A stretch of 23,781 nt of DNA from JANPJV01 sp031425695. Its GTDB lineage: Bacteria > Pseudomonadota > Gammaproteobacteria > Xanthomonadales > SZUA-5. The DNA is taken from assembly GCA_031425695.1 (NCBI GenBank), contig JANPJV010000308.1, positions 1-23,781 on the forward strand, in the 5' to 3' direction. Both the position numbers and the translations under genes were made by a program. Shown here piece after piece: positions 22,789 through 23,781 of this stretch (its first letter is position 1; every line of letters begins with the position of its first letter). Under the pieces are notes generated by a model. It had not been told where the DNA came from and ran no database searches. It saw nothing but the letters and a program-made list of their open reading frames with translations.

Positions 22789-23061
22789 GTGTCGAACCTA
22801 GTCCACTGCGTCCGCTACGGTCCTGACCAGCCGGGCCTCGAGCGCCAACCGTATCCGGGCGTGCTGGGCGAGCGCCTGCTCGGGCACGTTTCCCAGCGCG
22901 CATGGACCGAATGGCTCGCCCACCAGACCATGCTGATCAACGAGAACCGCCTGTCGCCGGTTGACCCGAAGACCCGCCAGTTCCTCAAGGAAGAGATGGA
23001 AAAGTATTTTTTCGGAGATGGCTCGGTGGCGCCGGCGGGGTACGTGCCGCCGGAGGATTGA
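22789..23061 (+). CDS. yggX: Probable Fe(2+)-trafficking protein YggX
   Basis: YggX protects iron-sulfur clusters against oxidative damage and may take part in iron traffic. The 90-residue protein matches the family in length and motifs: a conserved cysteine near the N-terminus (LVHCVRYG, C7), PYPGVLGERL, and the WLAHQTMLINENRL and FLKEEMEKYFFG blocks. The start is the GTG at 22789, preceded by GGAGAG; longer in-frame readings run back into mutY. It is the second gene of a mutY-yggX operon, which fits a shared role in oxidative damage. Confidence 0.96.
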   Translation: MSNLVHCVRYGPDQPGLERQPYPGVLGERLLGHVSQRAWTEWLAHQTMLINENRLSPVDPKTRQFLKEEMEKYFFGDGSVAPAGYVPPED

Positions 23062-23091
23062 GGGCGATTGCTTTTGAGGACGCTGGCTCTT

Positions 23092-23162
23092 GTGGGTCCG
23101 GACCTTGTCCGGACGCTGTTAGGCAGGCCATGGAAAAGCGTTCGGACAAGGTCCGAACCCAC
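23092..23162. repeat. GTGG-type inverted REP pair (REPIN), subfamily C
   Basis: The left unit is GTGG-GTCCGGAC-CTT-GTCCGGAC (23092-23114). The right unit is its inverse with two substitutions (GTTCGGAC-AAG-GTCCGAAC-CCAC, ending 23162). The element fills the gap between convergent yggX and DUF6491 genes, where it could also act on transcript ends. Confidence 0.85.
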
Positions 23163-23179
23163 GTATGCACAGCCGCTAG

Positions 23180-23599
23180 CTACCGCTTCGCCTCGTTGCG
23201 CTCACGCCGCTCGCGCTTGAGCGTCTTGTAATCGACCGGGCGGATCTCGTCGATGTAGCACTGCTGGTGCTCGAACTGCACTTTGTCGAAGCGCCGATGG
23301 ATGGTGCTGTTGGTCGACGAGATGCCGATCGTGTGCTGGAACTCGATGCCGCTGCACGGTGCGGTCAGCGTCAGCAACCAGGCGCGGTTCACCGAGGTCC
23401 AGATGACGAGCTTGTCGGAACCCAGCGACTGCCAGCGGTCGATTCCGAAGAAGGTGCGGATACGATCGACCGGTTCCTGCGCGTAGCGTTCGTACATCAC
23501 GAGCTCCGCGTGCTGGCGATCGCGGTAGCGGCTGGCGTCGGCGGCGCTCACTGCGAGCAGGCCAGCCAGCAACAACGCGGAGTTGCGCAGAAAGCTCAT
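23180..23599 (-). CDS. Exported DUF6491 family protein
   Basis: The 139-residue protein has a signal peptide (about residues 1-22, hydrophobic ALLLAGLLAV) and a mature domain with DRIRTFFGIDRWQSLG, LVIWTSVNRAWLLTL and CYIDEIRPVDYKTLK. I recognise this as the DUF6491 pattern seen in small secreted proteins of Xanthomonadales. Two cysteines (in APCSG and QQCYI) could form a disulfide. Function unknown. The ATG at 23599 begins the signal peptide directly; an upstream in-frame start would add about 20 polar residues. Confidence 0.75.
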   Translation of the reverse strand: MSFLRNSALLLAGLLAVSAADASRYRDRQHAELVMYERYAQEPVDRIRTFFGIDRWQSLGSDKLVIWTSVNRAWLLTLTAPCSGIEFQHTIGISSTNSTIHRRFDKVQFEHQQCYIDEIRPVDYKTLKRERRERNEAKR

Positions 23600-23716
23600 G
23601 ACGGTTCCGCCCATTGGATGGATGGCCCATTGTCGGCCGTCCCGGGCGCGCGTGCGCATCGGGAGAATGACGAATTCTCCATGTGGGGAAACGAGTCAGG
23701 TGCGAGTCGAGGCAAT

Positions 23717-23781
23717 GTGGGTCCGGACCTTGTCCGGACGCCCTTTCGCACCGATCCATAGCGGAGCGGCCGGACACGGAC
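23717..23781. repeat. GTGG-type REP pair, subfamily C, truncated by the window end
   Basis: The left unit GTGG-GTCCGGAC-CTT-GTCCGGAC begins at 23717. A degenerate inverted partner (GGCCGGACACGGAC) appears at the window end and continues outside. It lies upstream of the minus-strand DUF6491 gene. Confidence 0.75.

Overview
The window reads as a stretch of conserved housekeeping chromosome from a high-GC gammaproteobacterium. The neighbourhoods rarA-crcB-serS, miaB-phoH-ybeY, rsmD/coaD facing ftsY, and mutY-yggX, with a YfhL-type ferredoxin, a DUF6491 protein and dense GTAG-headed palindromes, point to the Xanthomonadales/Lysobacterales (perhaps Rhodanobacteraceae-like). That placement is inferred from gene order and repeats, not from a search. 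I see no rRNA, tRNA, CRISPR array, prophage or insertion sequence.

Layout. (1) 1-2144: a secreted thioredoxin-fold DUF255 protein (-) divergent from rimO. (2) 2145-4441: rimO and a DUF3025 gene (+). (3) 4648-9038: a minus-strand cluster transcribed miaB, phoH, ybeY, then a two-receiver response regulator. (4) 9293-12553: rarA, crcB, serS (+), ending at a strong bidirectional terminator. (5) 12738-20134: a long minus-strand run, transcribed in the order rsmD, coaD, lipoprotein, ferredoxin, ggt, MBL hydrolase, DUF4920, a membrane coiled-coil protein, and a Bax inhibitor-1-like protein. (6) 20185-23061: ftsY, mutY, yggX (+), followed by a convergent DUF6491 gene.

Functionally, much of the window concerns translation and its quality control (RimO, MiaB, YbeY, SerS, RsmD, FtsY), genome maintenance (RarA, MutY) and iron-sulfur or oxidative-damage biology (MutY, YggX, ferredoxin, two radical-SAM methylthiotransferases). 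CoaD supplies coenzyme A. Ggt acts on glutathione outside the cytoplasm, and CrcB exports fluoride.

Two things stand out. First, most intergenic gaps carry a structured repeat. At least four palindrome subfamilies share the skeleton GTRG-GTC...GAC and occur mostly as inverted pairs (REPIN/BIME architecture). Two further families are a 9-nt-periodic AATCTGCG element and a CCCTCTCC element. They lie between convergent, divergent and co-directional genes, and in two cases the repeat's own GTAG supplies a stop codon. Second, the essential gene ftsY is split into two frames around a perfect triple heptamer (GAGTCCC x3, 20468-20488). One extra heptamer would restore a single reading frame, so this is either a real contingency-type length polymorphism or an assembly error.
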